Source: Dipteronia dyeriana
Taxonomy: Eukaryota > Streptophyta > Magnoliopsida > Sapindales > Sapindaceae
Assembly (NCBI GenBank): GCA_032871835.1
Contig: CM065300.1
Span: 64,491,192-64,555,191 of the forward strand
DNA length: 64,000 bases
Reading direction: 5' to 3'
Of the stretch, positions 13,448-24,886 are shown piece by piece. Below the pieces are notes generated by a model. That model made no database searches and was not told the origin of the DNA. It was given only the letters and a program-made list of their open reading frames with translations. Both the position numbers and the translations under genes were made by a program. Numbering within the stretch: the first letter of the stretch is position 1; each line of letters starts with the position of its first letter.

Positions 13448-14467
13448 TTAGTGATAAGAGCATTCACCCTTGAACCACTTTTTCTTGGGTGTACCTATAT
13501 AAACATTTTCAATATCGTCCTTGACAACAATGTTAAAGTTAGAGTAAAGTCCTTCAATGACTTGATTAACAAGAATATCATTAATACACTCTTCCTTAAC
13601 ATTTTCAACAAAAGCTTTGTCAAGTTGAACAAGATTAACTTTCTTTCTACTCCACAACTTCTTTTCATACTTAGCAATATTATCATGTTTAACTTTCAAA
13701 GCCTTAGCATGTTCAAGTTGAAGTTTAATCTCCTTATCTCTAGATTCATTTCCTAATTTGCATTTTTTAATAAATTTATAACACTTATACTTAATGTGAC
13801 CTATTGTGTTGCAATAATGGCAAATTGGAATAAAAGATGAGATTGTACCTTTTGGAGTTGAATTAGCTTCACTAGGAGTTTGCAAAGATACCTTGTTTTC
13901 CAACTTCTTCTTAGCTTTTGATCTTCTCTTCTTGTGTGGTTTCTTATCAATCACGACTTCATCCAAGTGAGTAGGAAGTGGTGCTTCCAAGGGATTATCT
14001 TCAACTACCAAGTTGTCTTCACCACTATGAGAGTTAACAAGATTCCTAACACTAGACACACTTACCGAATCATTCACTAAGTCTTTGATGGCCTCCGTAG
14101 CCGTGTATATCTTTTCCATTAGTTCTTGTTCTCTCTTCTTCAAAGAAGATATCACATTATCCTTCTCAAGGTTTATCATTTCAAGTTCTCTAAACTTCTT
14201 CATAATATCACTTTTCTCACCAAGAAGTCTACGAGTAACAATCACAAACTCATATAGTTGTTTCTTGATCAAATCATTCTTCTCAACTACCTCTCTTAGA
14301 GCATTATCTTTAGCTTCTGCAAGATTCTCTATAGGGATAGAGAAAAGTTGACACAAGATATAACGTGGTAAACCTCCAAAGAGGAAACATCCACGGGTTA
14401 GCAACAACCGGTAAACAAAATCCACTAGAAGATAAGAAAAGTACAATCTTTCAAGTGACCCCTTCAC
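13448..14467 (-). pseudogene. SIRE-type gag C-terminal part fused to LTR
   Basis: A 339-codon ORF. About the first 45 codons are LTR sequence read through in frame. From about 14330 it becomes gag: a charged coiled coil (ALREVVEKNDLIKKQLYEF and KNVISSLKK-like repeats), a lysine-rich basic segment, and one CCHC zinc knuckle, CHYCNTIGHIKYKC, with correct spacing. It ends in GTPKKKWF, as in SIRE-type gag. The N-terminal gag domain, leader and primer site are missing because a deletion joins LTR to gag at about 14330. The initiating Met is therefore an accident of the fusion. Confidence 0.75.
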
Positions 14468-16623
14468 CTAGAAACTACCCTCTTATCCTACTCATGAATA
14501 TGTCGCCCTCTTGCTCAACATTCTGAGGCCTCACACCTCTTGTCAAAACTTCCTCGCTCACCCTTCCGGATCCTCACGACCCTAGGCAAGACTTCCTTGC
14601 TCACCCTCTCGGATCCTTACGACCCTAGGCAAGACTTCCTTGCTTGACATTCTGAGGTCTCTCACCTCTTGCCAAGACTTCTATGCTCAACAACATAGGT
14701 CTCACACCTATTGTCAAGACTTCCTTCTCACAAGGCATCTAGGGGATCATGAATGCAAAACGTAAATAAGCACGTAACATAGAATGTTATGATCAACACA
14801 TCCTATGGAAAATACTAGACATAAGCATGAATGCACATAAGAAATTGTTGTCTAGTTAATCATGAATGTTTAATTCATCTAGATCATGTAAGAAATGTTC
14901 AATATTAATTACAACCTAGATACATGCATAGATCTAAAACTTGAGTCACAAGATATGTTCAATTAATACATAATCAAGTTTAAATCTCATATACCAAAAA
15001 TATGCTAAAATCATGTGACAAAGTCATTTATATTAAAGCAAGAGTTCTAGAGCATATTATCTATTCATGAAATAAACTAAGCACAAGAATAGCTCATAAG
15101 AACACAAGCACTTATATCATAGTGAGATTTTGGCCAAAGAGCCTAATACATGTGAGGAACTATTTTTCACAAAATCAGTCAATTAAAGATCATCAAATAG
15201 TCCTAGAATCAAAGCTAGCACAATACAATCCCAAACATGTGAAAACATAGGCAAAATCAAAACCTAACTCAACATGTGAGATTTCAATTGAAACTCAATC
15301 TAGCTTTAAATGAGTTCAAAACTCAAATCAAAAAAATCACAAGACACATATATATATTGAAGAAGAAAACCCAAGGCAATTGATCAAGTTTTAAAAGAAA
15401 ACTTTGAGAGAAAATCAATACCTTAGTTGATTTGGTGCAGTTACATTTTTATGAGGTTAGACTCAAAAAATAGCAATAAAACTAACTCAAACCTTCAAAG
15501 AAAAGATGGAGGATGAATAGAAAAACACTTTCAACTTTGAATCACTCAAACCGAAGTTCAAATGAAAAAGTTATGGTGTTTTGAAGGTGAGAAAATTTGA
15601 GAGAAAATTCGCACTCAAATTTTGAATCTCTTCTTCAAATGAAATGTGAGAGGGAAGGAATACAAAAAGGAGAGGACAAGAATATAAGTGAAATGACTAA
15701 AAGGGCATGAAGCACATCAAGTGACCTAACTACCCTAGATGGGGCATGGGCATCTCTGGGCAGCTTGCCCGAGATGGCCACGCGTCATCTCGGGAAAAAA
15801 GCATCTGATGCTTGCTTCTTTTCCACAAGCTACCTTTGCATTCTTCGAACGTTCTCCGGCCTCCTAACTCGGAATTCAAATTTGTTTACGGATTATGAAC
15901 CATAACTCTCTCACGAACATGGAAATATAAGATACTCAACCCATAAAATAAGAATTCGACTCGATATATGAAGACGAAGACAATGTATGTACCATGAGTT
16001 GAAAGTGTAGTATCTTTTGACTTAGAACTTGAAATCAATAGTATGAGTAACCGAAATGACCGAAACTCAATCAAGAATGATTTAAGACTAAAATCAAGTT
16101 CAATATCCATTTTATACAAACATATACACATACAAACACAATTCACACTAGAATGAAAACTACATAGAAATAGTCTTCAATCATGCAATTTCCAAAACAT
16201 GTTATTTTCATACCAATGCAAGAGCATTCATCTTCAAGTGTGTGAATGTGTTATAAATGGGCACAACGATGTAGGGACACATATGTATGCTTTGTGTGTG
16301 TATGCCTTTAATGGTGCATAACTATACAGGGATACAAATGTACGAATTGTGTGTGTGTGCCTTTAATGGTGTACAACTATGTAGGGACACAAATGTATGA
16401 ATTGTCTGTGTGTGCCTTAATCCTTGTAAAAGAAAGATAATGTCTTAATATACCTTTGTAGAACCATATAGCATCCTTTCTCTTTGAAGACTTTGTACTT
16501 GTTTTGACTAGTTGTTATTACTTCTTTGAGGCTTGAATCATCATGAATCCTAGACAACTAAATCATTACAAGTAAACATCATTTTGATATGGAATTAATG
16601 CCAACATAATATAAAACCTAACA
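14331..16623 (-). mobile_element. 5' LTR of element B, inner end deleted
   Basis: About 2293 bp, aligned by eye with the left LTR from its position 7985 onward. The last about 310 bp on the internal side are missing. The join to gag falls at tagggatagag, a word also present in the left LTR, consistent with a microhomology deletion. The outer end aacctaaca is intact and is followed by cgcaa (target duplication). Confidence 0.85.
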
Positions 16624-17379
16624 CGCAATGTACTCGGCTTCGAAAGAAGAGAGTGAAACAGAATTTTGCTTCTTGTTTTGTCAAGCCACCAAGTTATTCG
16701 CCAAGTAAAAGCAATCGCCCGATGTGTTATTTTGGTCATCAATGTTTCCCGTCCATTCCACATCACAATAGCCAACAAGAATATTATTAGTATTAAAAGA
16801 ATAAAATAAGCCAAGATTATGTGCTCCTTTTATATATCTAATAATTCTTTTAACGGCTTTCAAGTGAGATTCCTTAGGTTTGGCTTGAAACCTATCACAC
16901 AAACCAACACTAAAACGAATATCAAGCCTACTAGCCGTAAGGTAGAGAAGACTACCGATCATGTTCCTATAGAGACTCGGATCAACACTCTTTCCATTTT
17001 CATCTTTGTCAAGTTTTAAAGTAGTGCTCATGGTTGTTTCAAAATCTTTACCATATTCAAACCCAAATTTCATAACAAGATTTCTATCATATTTGGATTG
17101 TGTAAACATAATTCTATCACTAGATTGTTTTACTTTCATACCAAGAAAATAATTAAGCTCATTAATGTTTTTTGGTTCAATTTGAGATGTGTAGCAAGCA
17201 TAGGAAATTTTGTTAGCTAGTTGTCTTCTAGTTTGAACACCTTTATTCAAATCATCTATGATGTCTTCTTGATAGTGCAATGTTTCAAAGTCTGGAGTTA
17301 GAGTTTTCAACATTTTGTTCATTTTGTTGATAATCAAGAATAGCATGTTCTAACCCTTGACTTCTGAAACAAACTATGG
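16624..17379 (-). pseudogene. Element A pol remnant: RT end and RNase H start
   Basis: The minus strand reads RRQLANKISYACYTSQIEP, the linker before the RT domain. It then jumps directly to LNYFLGMKVKQ, late in RT. The whole RT palm with the YVDD site is therefore deleted at about 17155. It continues with YRNMIGSLLYLTASRLDIRF, AVKRIIRYIKG and VGYCDVEWTGN (start of RNase H), then a TGA stop replaces the Trp expected after NNLV, and then AEYIA at the element B junction. The other half lies at 7375-7671. Its 5' side is cut at the edge of LTR C. Confidence 0.85.
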
Positions 17380-18978
17380 TGTGTTTAATATTAATCTAGA
17401 GGGTGGGGTGAACAAATTTTAATCAATTTTACCCAATTTTAATTAATGGCCAAGTTGACAAAAAAACCACTAACTAGTCACAATTATATAACAAGTGTAA
17501 TATGTGCGGAATTTAAAAGACACTTGAAATATACGTGGAAACCCTCCAAATGGGAAAAACCACGGGCTGTTAAATGTGCCACACTTCGAACCTTGAATCC
17601 ACTAATGGTAAAGGAATTACAACCTAATCCCGGTATATAATCCAACACCGCTACCTAATCCCGGTATAAGTGAACCTAGTTCATCTTGCTTGCGATTTGA
17701 GCTACCTAATCCCGGAAGCAATACAAGTCTTACTTCTCAATGAAGAGATAAAATTGCCTATGTGAATAATGATGATATTCAAAGAACAAACAAGGCTAGG
17801 GAACCTTATATGCATATCTAGGATAATGAGACGACATTTAAAACAATCCTAGGTATCAAGAGCTAAATGACATGTTTCATAAAGCTTAGCTAAACATAGA
17901 TCAAACAATCCTATGAAGCTATCACAATACAACACTCAATCATTTCATCACAAAAATCTCTATTTGTATCAAGAATATATTCTAAGATCAAACAAATGAT
18001 AAAAGAGATGGCCTGGTAAGAAAACCACTTAACTTATATGAAGATAGTGAGAAACTTACCAAACAAGATGTGATAATGCTTAACCATGTATGGATGCACT
18101 CTATATAGTCATAGATGATGCAAGATGATGTTTTTAAGATCAAAGAAAAAGCTTTGAGTGTATAAAGGTGAGTTCTTGGAAGATGTTTTCTCTTGAAAAA
18201 AGTTCTAAGAGAAAAGAATGAAAAATGGAACTCTTGAAATGACCTGAATATGAAGAGACATATTTATATAAGACAAAAATGAAGTGATGTCGTTTTAAAA
18301 AAATCTACCATATCAACGTAGTGCGCGGGGTCTGGACCTGCGCATTGACCTGTGCACACTCGTGCTCTGCAGTATAAATGTCCACGCATTGGCCTCAACC
18401 AGAGAGATAAAAATGTCACCCGATGAAATGCACGAGACTGCACGGGTTCAGGCCGGCACAAGTGTCCGTGCATTGACCTAACACCGAAAGATTGAAATTA
18501 TCAATCTTCTCACTCCGTGAATAGTGTGCGGGTAAGGTACCCGCGCATTGCAATGTTATGGATTTTTCAACTTGAAAAATCCACCACACAAAAACACATA
18601 ATGAAAGCAAGGTAAGACAATGAAGCACATAAGCATACCAAGTCAAATATAACAATTCAAATGCTAGAAAAATGTGTGTGTGTGTAAGAGCAACACATAA
18701 TGCATGTCATTTCAAATGCAAAGATGTGATCAAAATAAACATGCAAGAAGAGTTATCAAATCATAAAAGCACACATATAAACACACAACATATATTAACA
18801 AGAATTATGCATGAGATGTGAGTGTGTGAAACTATCTCTTCAAAGCAAGCAAGCACTTAGAATTTTACCTTTGGTGCTTCATCTCTTGAGATCTTGAGAG
18901 CTTAAGCTACCCTTACATAAAAACCCCAACATATGGTTTGTTCATGAAATAAGCCAATCAATAAATGAGGACTTTACA
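17380..18978 (-). mobile_element. 3' LTR of SIRE-type element C
   Basis: 1599 bp, plus-strand ends TGTGTTTAAT and gactttaca. The internal side is followed by atatcccctttggc, the complement of a polypurine tract. Near the left end it carries ctagagggtggggtgaac and the hairpin cgtgg...ccacg at 17534-17564. A GC-rich part (18315-18560) repeats words like tgcgcattg and gtccgtgcattg. It matches the solo LTR at 60373-61914 much better than LTRs A or B, so C and G form a subfamily. Confidence 0.8.
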
Positions 18979-20164
18979 ATATCCCCTTTGGCTATTTCAT
19001 GACAAAACCACCACTCACATTGATCCTCATAGAAAAAACAAATAAAGCACCAGAAAAATATTCTACATTACAAAGAGACAAAAAAAAATTCAACTCTTCA
19101 ATCTTAATCTCTTGTAGAACTATCAGCCTTACACAACAACAAACAACTACACTTTCCAAATCAAGTGTATGTGAGGTGATCAAGTGAAAATAAAAAGCAT
19201 TTGCATTTAAGAAACTACGAACAACATCGTGCGTTGTATGTGAATGCAATGTTCCCCCTCAAAGGGTTACTCCCCCTCAATATGTAATCTCCCCAACATG
19301 CCAACTCACCAACTCCCCCTTACCATATACTACTCCCACTTTTTGTCATGAGATAGGCAAAAGAGTAATCCCTAACTAGCTCACTCAAGGCTAAGAGAGA
19401 ATGAGCATACAAGATATTTACATAATCATATAAGCCACATTTATGCAACTCAGTTAATAGGAGAGAAACAAGGAGGTTCATTTTAAGAAAATGTGTGAAT
19501 CAAAAATGCTTTGCATACAAGACATGTTGCATTCAAGTCCAAAAAAAAATGTATTTGGCAAAGCAAATGACAAAGGTTTCCAATAGAATTCAAACCAATT
19601 TCACCATTTGTCATGAGAGAAGCAAGGATATAGAGTTTTCATATAAGTCAAGTTTTTTAATAGCACTATATCCAACTTTATAAGCGAAACAAGGCATGAG
19701 CAACTTTGCACCCTATTCTATTTTTTCGAGTAACATACTCGTATGATAGTAGCCATGTTCTACTAATAAAGAAAGTGAGACATTGATTAACCATTTTAGT
19801 CTCATTAGCATTTTCACACATTGTTTTGCATTTAACAATTGCAATCATCAATTCATGCTTTTTCATTTTTCATTAGCATGTCGTTAAAGAATCATCAAGT
19901 CATGGAGATAACTATAGGTCATTCAACATATACTTCCTATGTAGATCTCCTAGTTCAAAAATGCATGTTTGAACATAAATATGACATGGATTGTAATCAA
20001 AGCAAAGTTCACACTTGTTGAAGAAAATATAATATAATATAAGTGCAACCAAACTACTCAAGCAATCAATAAAGAAGCATAAATATTTCCAAATTTTTGC
20101 ATGCAACAAGTATACAATAGCTCTATTTGCTTGAGTTCCCCATATGGGGTCAAATCACAAAAAC
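18979..20164 (-). mobile_element. Polypurine tract and 3' non-coding part of C
   Basis: This begins with the polypurine tract (minus strand gccaaaggggatat). A run of ccccct words lies at 19250-19340. No coding sequence recognised between here and RNase H. Confidence 0.6.
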
Positions 20165-22390
20165 TCAACACTCCATAAGACATATCCCAATAGATCTACT
20201 AAGAGTTTTAAATCGGGTAGCATCTAAGGGTTTAGTAAATAGATCCGCTAGTTGATCATTAGTACCTACATGCTCAAGTACTATGCATTTAGTCTCAACT
20301 AGTTCTCTAATGAAATGATGGTGAATGTCAATATGCTTAGTTATAGAATGTTGAACCGGATTTTTAGAAATATTAATAGCACTCATGTTATCACAAAAGA
20401 GAGTGAGAGTACCCTGGTTGAATCCGTAATCCACTAGCATTTACTTCATCCAAAGGAGTTATGTGCATCCACTCCCTGCAGCTATGTACTCGACCTCCGC
20501 TGTCGACAAGGAAATTGTGTTTTGCTTCTTGTAAAACCAAGAGACTAGATTGTTCCCAAGGAAGAAGCAACCGTCCGATGTGTTTTTCCTATCAACACAA
20601 TTTTCTGCCTAATCTGCATCACTAAAGCCTACAAGACTAGCATTAGTGTCAAAAGAGTACCAAATCCCATAGTTAGATGTCCCATTCACATAGCAAATGA
20701 TTCTCTTAATGGAAGAGAAATTAGACTTTTTCGGATACGATTGGTACCTAGCACACACACCCACACTAAAAGAGATATCGGACCTACTTGCTGTCAAATA
20801 GAGCAAGCTACCAATCATGTCCCGATATAGTGTTTGTTCCATACTTTTACCACTAGCATCCCTGCTTAGCTTCAAAGTGGTACTAATGGGTGTATCACAA
20901 TGTTTGGCATTTTTAAGACCAAATTTCTTCACTAGGTTTTTGGCATATTTACATTTAGATGAAGATATCATCATCCATTTGCTTAATATGCAACCCTAGG
21001 AAGTAACTTAGCTCACCAACAAGACTCATCTCAAATTCATGAGACATGACATCAACAAATTGTTGGACTTTGGTGTTGTTGGTGGAGCCAAAGACTATAT
21101 CATCAACATAGATTTGAACTATAAAGAGCTCATCATTGTCTATCTTGATGAATAGAGTCTTATCAATACTACCCCTTGAGTAGCCATTGTCAACAAGATA
21201 TAAAGTGAGGCACTCATACCAAGCTCTCGTGCTTGTTTCAACCCATATAATACTTTCTTGAGGCGATAGACATGATCGGGGTGGTGTGGATCCATAAACC
21301 CTTTGGGTTGCTCAACAAATACTTCCTCTTGTAAGAAGTCATTGAGGAAGACACTCTTGACATCCATTTGATGCAATTTGAACTTGTGCACACAAGAGAA
21401 TGATAAAAGAAGCCTAATGGACTCTAGACGGGTAACCAGAGCAAACGTCTCCTCAAAGCCTTGTTTTGTACAATGTTGTCATCCTCATCGGATTTGTTCT
21501 TATAGCCCACTTGGTGCCTATCACATTAGTGTTCTTGGGCCTATGAACTAGAGTTCAAACCTCATTCCTTTCGAATTGGTTTAGCTCCTCTTGCATGGCA
21601 AGAACCCAAAATTCATTATTTAAGGCCTTATCAACCTTCTTAGGTTCTATTTGAGAGGTGTAGCATGTGTAGCTAATCAAATTAGTCATTTGACGCCTAG
21701 TTCTAACACCCTCATTAACCTTTCCAATGATGTCATTTTTATCATGGAGTTTCCTAACCCATGTAAAGAGAGGAACTCTATTAATAGGTTGTGTGATATC
21801 ATCATCAAGATTAGATTTTCCACCATTAGGAATCTCCACAACCTTTTCCAAGTGAGAGTCATCAACTATAGCTAGCTCATCCTCATGGTCATTAGATTTG
21901 AGCCTTGTATCATCAATGACAACATTGGATGATTCCATAACGGTTCGAGTCTTCAAATTGAAAACTCTGTAGGCTCTATTATTCAAGGCATTGCCAATAA
22001 AGATACCATCATCACTCTTAGCATCGAATTTACCAAGTTGATCACGGTCATTAAAAATGTAGCATTTGCTTCCAAAAGTGTGGAAGTAACTAACATTTGG
22101 CTTTCTACCTTTCTATAACTCATAGGAGGTTTGCCTAGTGTAGGGCCTTATGAAGACTCTATTTCCTATATAGCACGTCGTATTGACGGCCTCGACCCAA
22201 AGGTTCCTAGGGATATTGTTGCTAAGCAACATCACACAGGCTATCTCTTAAAGGACCCTATTCTTCCTCTCAACAACTCCATTTTGTTAAGGTATTCTAG
22301 GAGCCAAAAACTCATGAGAAATGCCTAGACTATTGCAATAGTTTTCAAAATGTGCATTCTCAAACTCCTTCCCACGAGAAGTTATTAATG
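20165..22390 (-). pseudogene. SIRE-type pol of element C: integrase to RNase H
   Basis: Read right to left on the minus strand: the integrase end around GKEFENAHFENYCNSLGIS (about 22370-22320), an integrase C-terminal and linker part (21986-21555, with NRAYRVFNLKTRTVMES and CYTSQIEPK), the RT start with HQMDVKSVFLND and QPKGFMDP (21391), the RT site IYVDDIVFGSTN (about 21070), LYRDMIGSLLYLTASRSDI, then RNase H with EYIAAGSG, CDNMSAINISKNPVQHS and LADLFTKPLDATRF (20200). Several frameshifts and stops break it. Gag, protease and 5' LTR are absent: the element ends at the pararetrovirus junction near 22390. Confidence 0.88.
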
Positions 22391-23146
22391 AAGTTTGTAA
22401 ATAAATTACCAGGAAAAATAGGTGAAAGATTATATAAGAATTTGGATAAATGGTTTAAAGAAAAGAAAAAATAAGGATTATTCTGGCAAGTTTAATTTTT
22501 ACCCATGGTAGAATTTGTTAGAAAAATAATAGAAGAAATGTGCGATGAAGAAAAGCTTAGACGGTAAGCTCAAGTGCAGTTTAGTAAAATGTGTATAGAC
22601 TTGTACGAAGTACCCACGTTAGGATGTGGAAGAACTAAGAGTTATAGGAAAAAATACAAGAAAAGATGGCCTTACAATCCCCAAAGATATACCCCACCTT
22701 ACAAACCTTATAACAAATTCAATAAACCCTATAAGAAACCTAAGCCTAATTTTTTTTATAAGTATAATAATGATAAAAAGAATATAGTAAAAAAGGCCTT
22801 TAAGTATAAAAAGAAAATCTATAAGAGAAAAAATCATAAAGATTGTAAGTGTTATTTATATGGAAAAATGGGTCATATCGAACCAAATTGCCCAGACAAT
22901 AAAGAAAAAGCAAATTTAGTAGAGATGATAGATATAGAAGATTTAGAAAATCTGGAAGAAGTTTATAATCTAGAGGATATAACTGATAATGAAAGCATAT
23001 GTATACTAGATTATTATAGTTCAGAAGATAGCTCATCTAGTGAATCAAATTCAGAAGAAAGTCTTAGTGAGATAGAACCAAGTAGTGAGTCTGAAATAAA
23101 TATGATAGAAGAAATTACATTCTTTTTAGGAAAAAATTGTTATTAG
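22391..23146 (+). pseudogene. Caulimovirid coat protein, C-terminal part
   Basis: Coat-core remnants with stops run from about 22393. Then an open frame from 22574 shows PTLGCGRTKS, a strongly basic Lys/Tyr/Pro-rich segment (nucleic-acid binding), a degenerate zinc finger CKCYLYGKMGHIEPNC in which one expected Cys is Tyr, and a Ser/Glu-rich acidic tail (residues about 130-180). Basic arm, Cys-His finger and acidic tail in this order are typical of caulimovirid capsid proteins. The N-terminal part is lost or broken. Confidence 0.8.
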
Positions 23147-23202
23147 GGTAACAAAAATTTCAACAAAGGTTATGAAGATAATAAAAAATATTATTGTAAA
23201 GA

Positions 23203-23840
23203 TTGCATAACCAACAAAATAGTAGACAAGAAAATGAGATAAATAGAGTTGGAAGTGAATTAATTTTAATAGATGTAGAAATACTTTATAAGACAAGACC
23301 AGTAAGAACTAAAGCAATGATAGATACTGGTGCTAACAAGTGTATCATTCATGAAAGTTTAGCCCCTGAAGAATATAGGACTAAGTTAGGAGCTTACATA
23401 GGAATAAGAACATTTAGTGAAAGCACAATTCAGATAACCAATGTTTAATAAACATACCTATTAGGATTAACGAAGAGACTCATAACTTATCATAAACCTT
23501 AATTACAAATCAGCCAGTGAGTTATAAATTTGTTTTAGGATTAAATTTTATTTTAGGAAATAACATAAGCATGTTAATCACACCTGGTGGTGTCAATTCT
23601 TTAAAAAGTCAACATTTATTCAGCCCAAACTAGAAACTAGTAATCTTTCTTATATAAAGAAAGCCACGACTATAGAAGAACCCCCAAAACTAGAATATGA
23701 AAATTCAATATCAGAAGCTTTAGACGAAGATTTAGAACCTAGTATAGATGCCCTAAGTAACGAAGAAATGATAGAATGTCTTAAATAAAGACGCATGAAT
23801 ATCAGAACAGAAGAAGTAGACAATGGAAAGGACTGGGCCA
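23203..23840 (+). pseudogene. Caulimovirid aspartic protease remnant
   Basis: An 81-codon frame carries the protease active site, seen as AMIDTGANKCIIHE, preceded by a LILIDVEILYKTR strand. After its stop at about 23446 the next block (about 23520-23640) still reads like the second half of the domain in shifted frames. A spacer rich in Glu and Ser follows to about 23840. The role in the family is to cleave the viral polyprotein. This copy is broken by at least two lesions. Confidence 0.78.
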
Positions 23841-23859
23841 TAGAAATAAGACAAAAATA

Positions 23860-24886
23860 GAAGAGTTAGAAAAATTAAAAATAATAGGTGATAATCCTCA
23901 AAACAAAGATAGTATAATAGTTTATAAAATAGAAATAATAAACCTTGATATAACTATAATCACTCAAGATTTACCGCATAGCTTAGAAGATAGAAAGAAG
24001 TGTAAAATGCATATAGAAGATCTCTTAGGACTAGGAGTAAAAAGAAAAAGTATAAGTAGGCACAGAAGCCCAGCTTTTATAGTATTTAGTCATAGTGAAC
24101 AAAAAAGAGGAAAGAGTAGAATGGTAATGAATTATAAAAGATTAAATGATAGCACTTTAAGAAATAGTTACAAACTACCTAATAAAGATGATTTAGTAAA
24201 TTGTATACAGAAGGCTAGTTGGTTTTCAAAGTTTGATTGTAAGAGTGGTTTCTGGCAGATAAAGCTAGACGAAGATTCAGTCAATTGGACAGTCTTTAAC
24301 TGTTCAGAAGGGCACTTTGAATGGTTAGTTATGCCCTTTGGATTAAAAAATGCTCCCCAAGTCTTTCAAGAAAGAATGGATAAAATCTTTAAGAAGTTCT
24401 CCAGTTTCTATATAGTATATATAGACGATATCCTTGTCTTTAGTAATAATAGATATGTACATATGCACCATGTTAGGCAAATTTTAGAAACTTTCAAAAA
24501 GAATAATATAATTCTATCAAATCAAAGATAGAGTTATTTAAAAATAAAATAGAATTTTTAGGACTAATTATAGATAAAGGAAAAATAGAACTACAACCTT
24601 ATATAATTACAAAGATTTTAGAATTTCCAGACAAAATGGAAGAGACTAAGGAATTACAAAAGTTCTTAGGATTACTAAATTATGGTAGAAAGTTTATACC
24701 TAATTTAAGCACTTTAGTTAGACCCTCTTTTCAACAAAGTTAGTAAAAACGGCCAAAGATTCTTTAATAGTGAAGATGTGAAGCAAATCCAAAAAAATAA
24801 AAAAGACAATACAAAACCTAAGCCCGATAGCTTTACCTATAGATAACTATTACAAGATAGTTCAAACAGACGCTAGTAGTAAAGGA
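23860..24886 (+). pseudogene. Caulimovirid reverse transcriptase and RNase H start
   Basis: The 174-codon frame at 24007-24531 has RT landmarks in order: SPAFIVFSHS, RMVMNYKRLND, WFSKFDCKSGFWQIKL, FEWLVMPFGLKNAP and the catalytic YIDDILVFS. After a frameshift near 24531 the thumb follows (FLGLIIDKGKI, LQKFLGLLNYGRKFIPN). The RNase H start, ending in the codons for TDASSKG (about 24868-24886), lies at the solo LTR. Family role: copying viral RNA to DNA in the cytoplasm. Catalytic residues are still visible, but frame breaks make it non-functional. Confidence 0.88.
24882..24886. repeat. Left target-site duplication of solo LTR (aagga)
   Basis: Five bases before the LTR start TGAAGGG. The identical aagga stands at 27296-27300 directly after the LTR end taaca. 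Confidence 0.9.

Larger units (their letters stand above)
7677..16623 (-). mobile_element. SIRE/Maximus-type copia element B, pol-deleted
   Basis: An 8947-bp element bounded by related LTRs (7677-10239 and 14331-16623), flanked by tgcaa/cgcaa and inserted into the RNase H of element A. In transcription order it holds a 5' LTR lacking about 300 bp at its inner end, a gag C-terminal part, about 1.7 kb without coding sequence, a plant-transposon-protein (env-position) ORF with two stops, a polypurine tract and the 3' LTR. No protease, integrase or reverse transcriptase is visible, so it could only have moved with proteins supplied in trans, or it lost pol after insertion. Confidence 0.85.

Noticed and set aside
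18264..18655. Two minus ORFs in LTR C
   Set aside because: Lie within the LTR GC-rich cassette; no domain.
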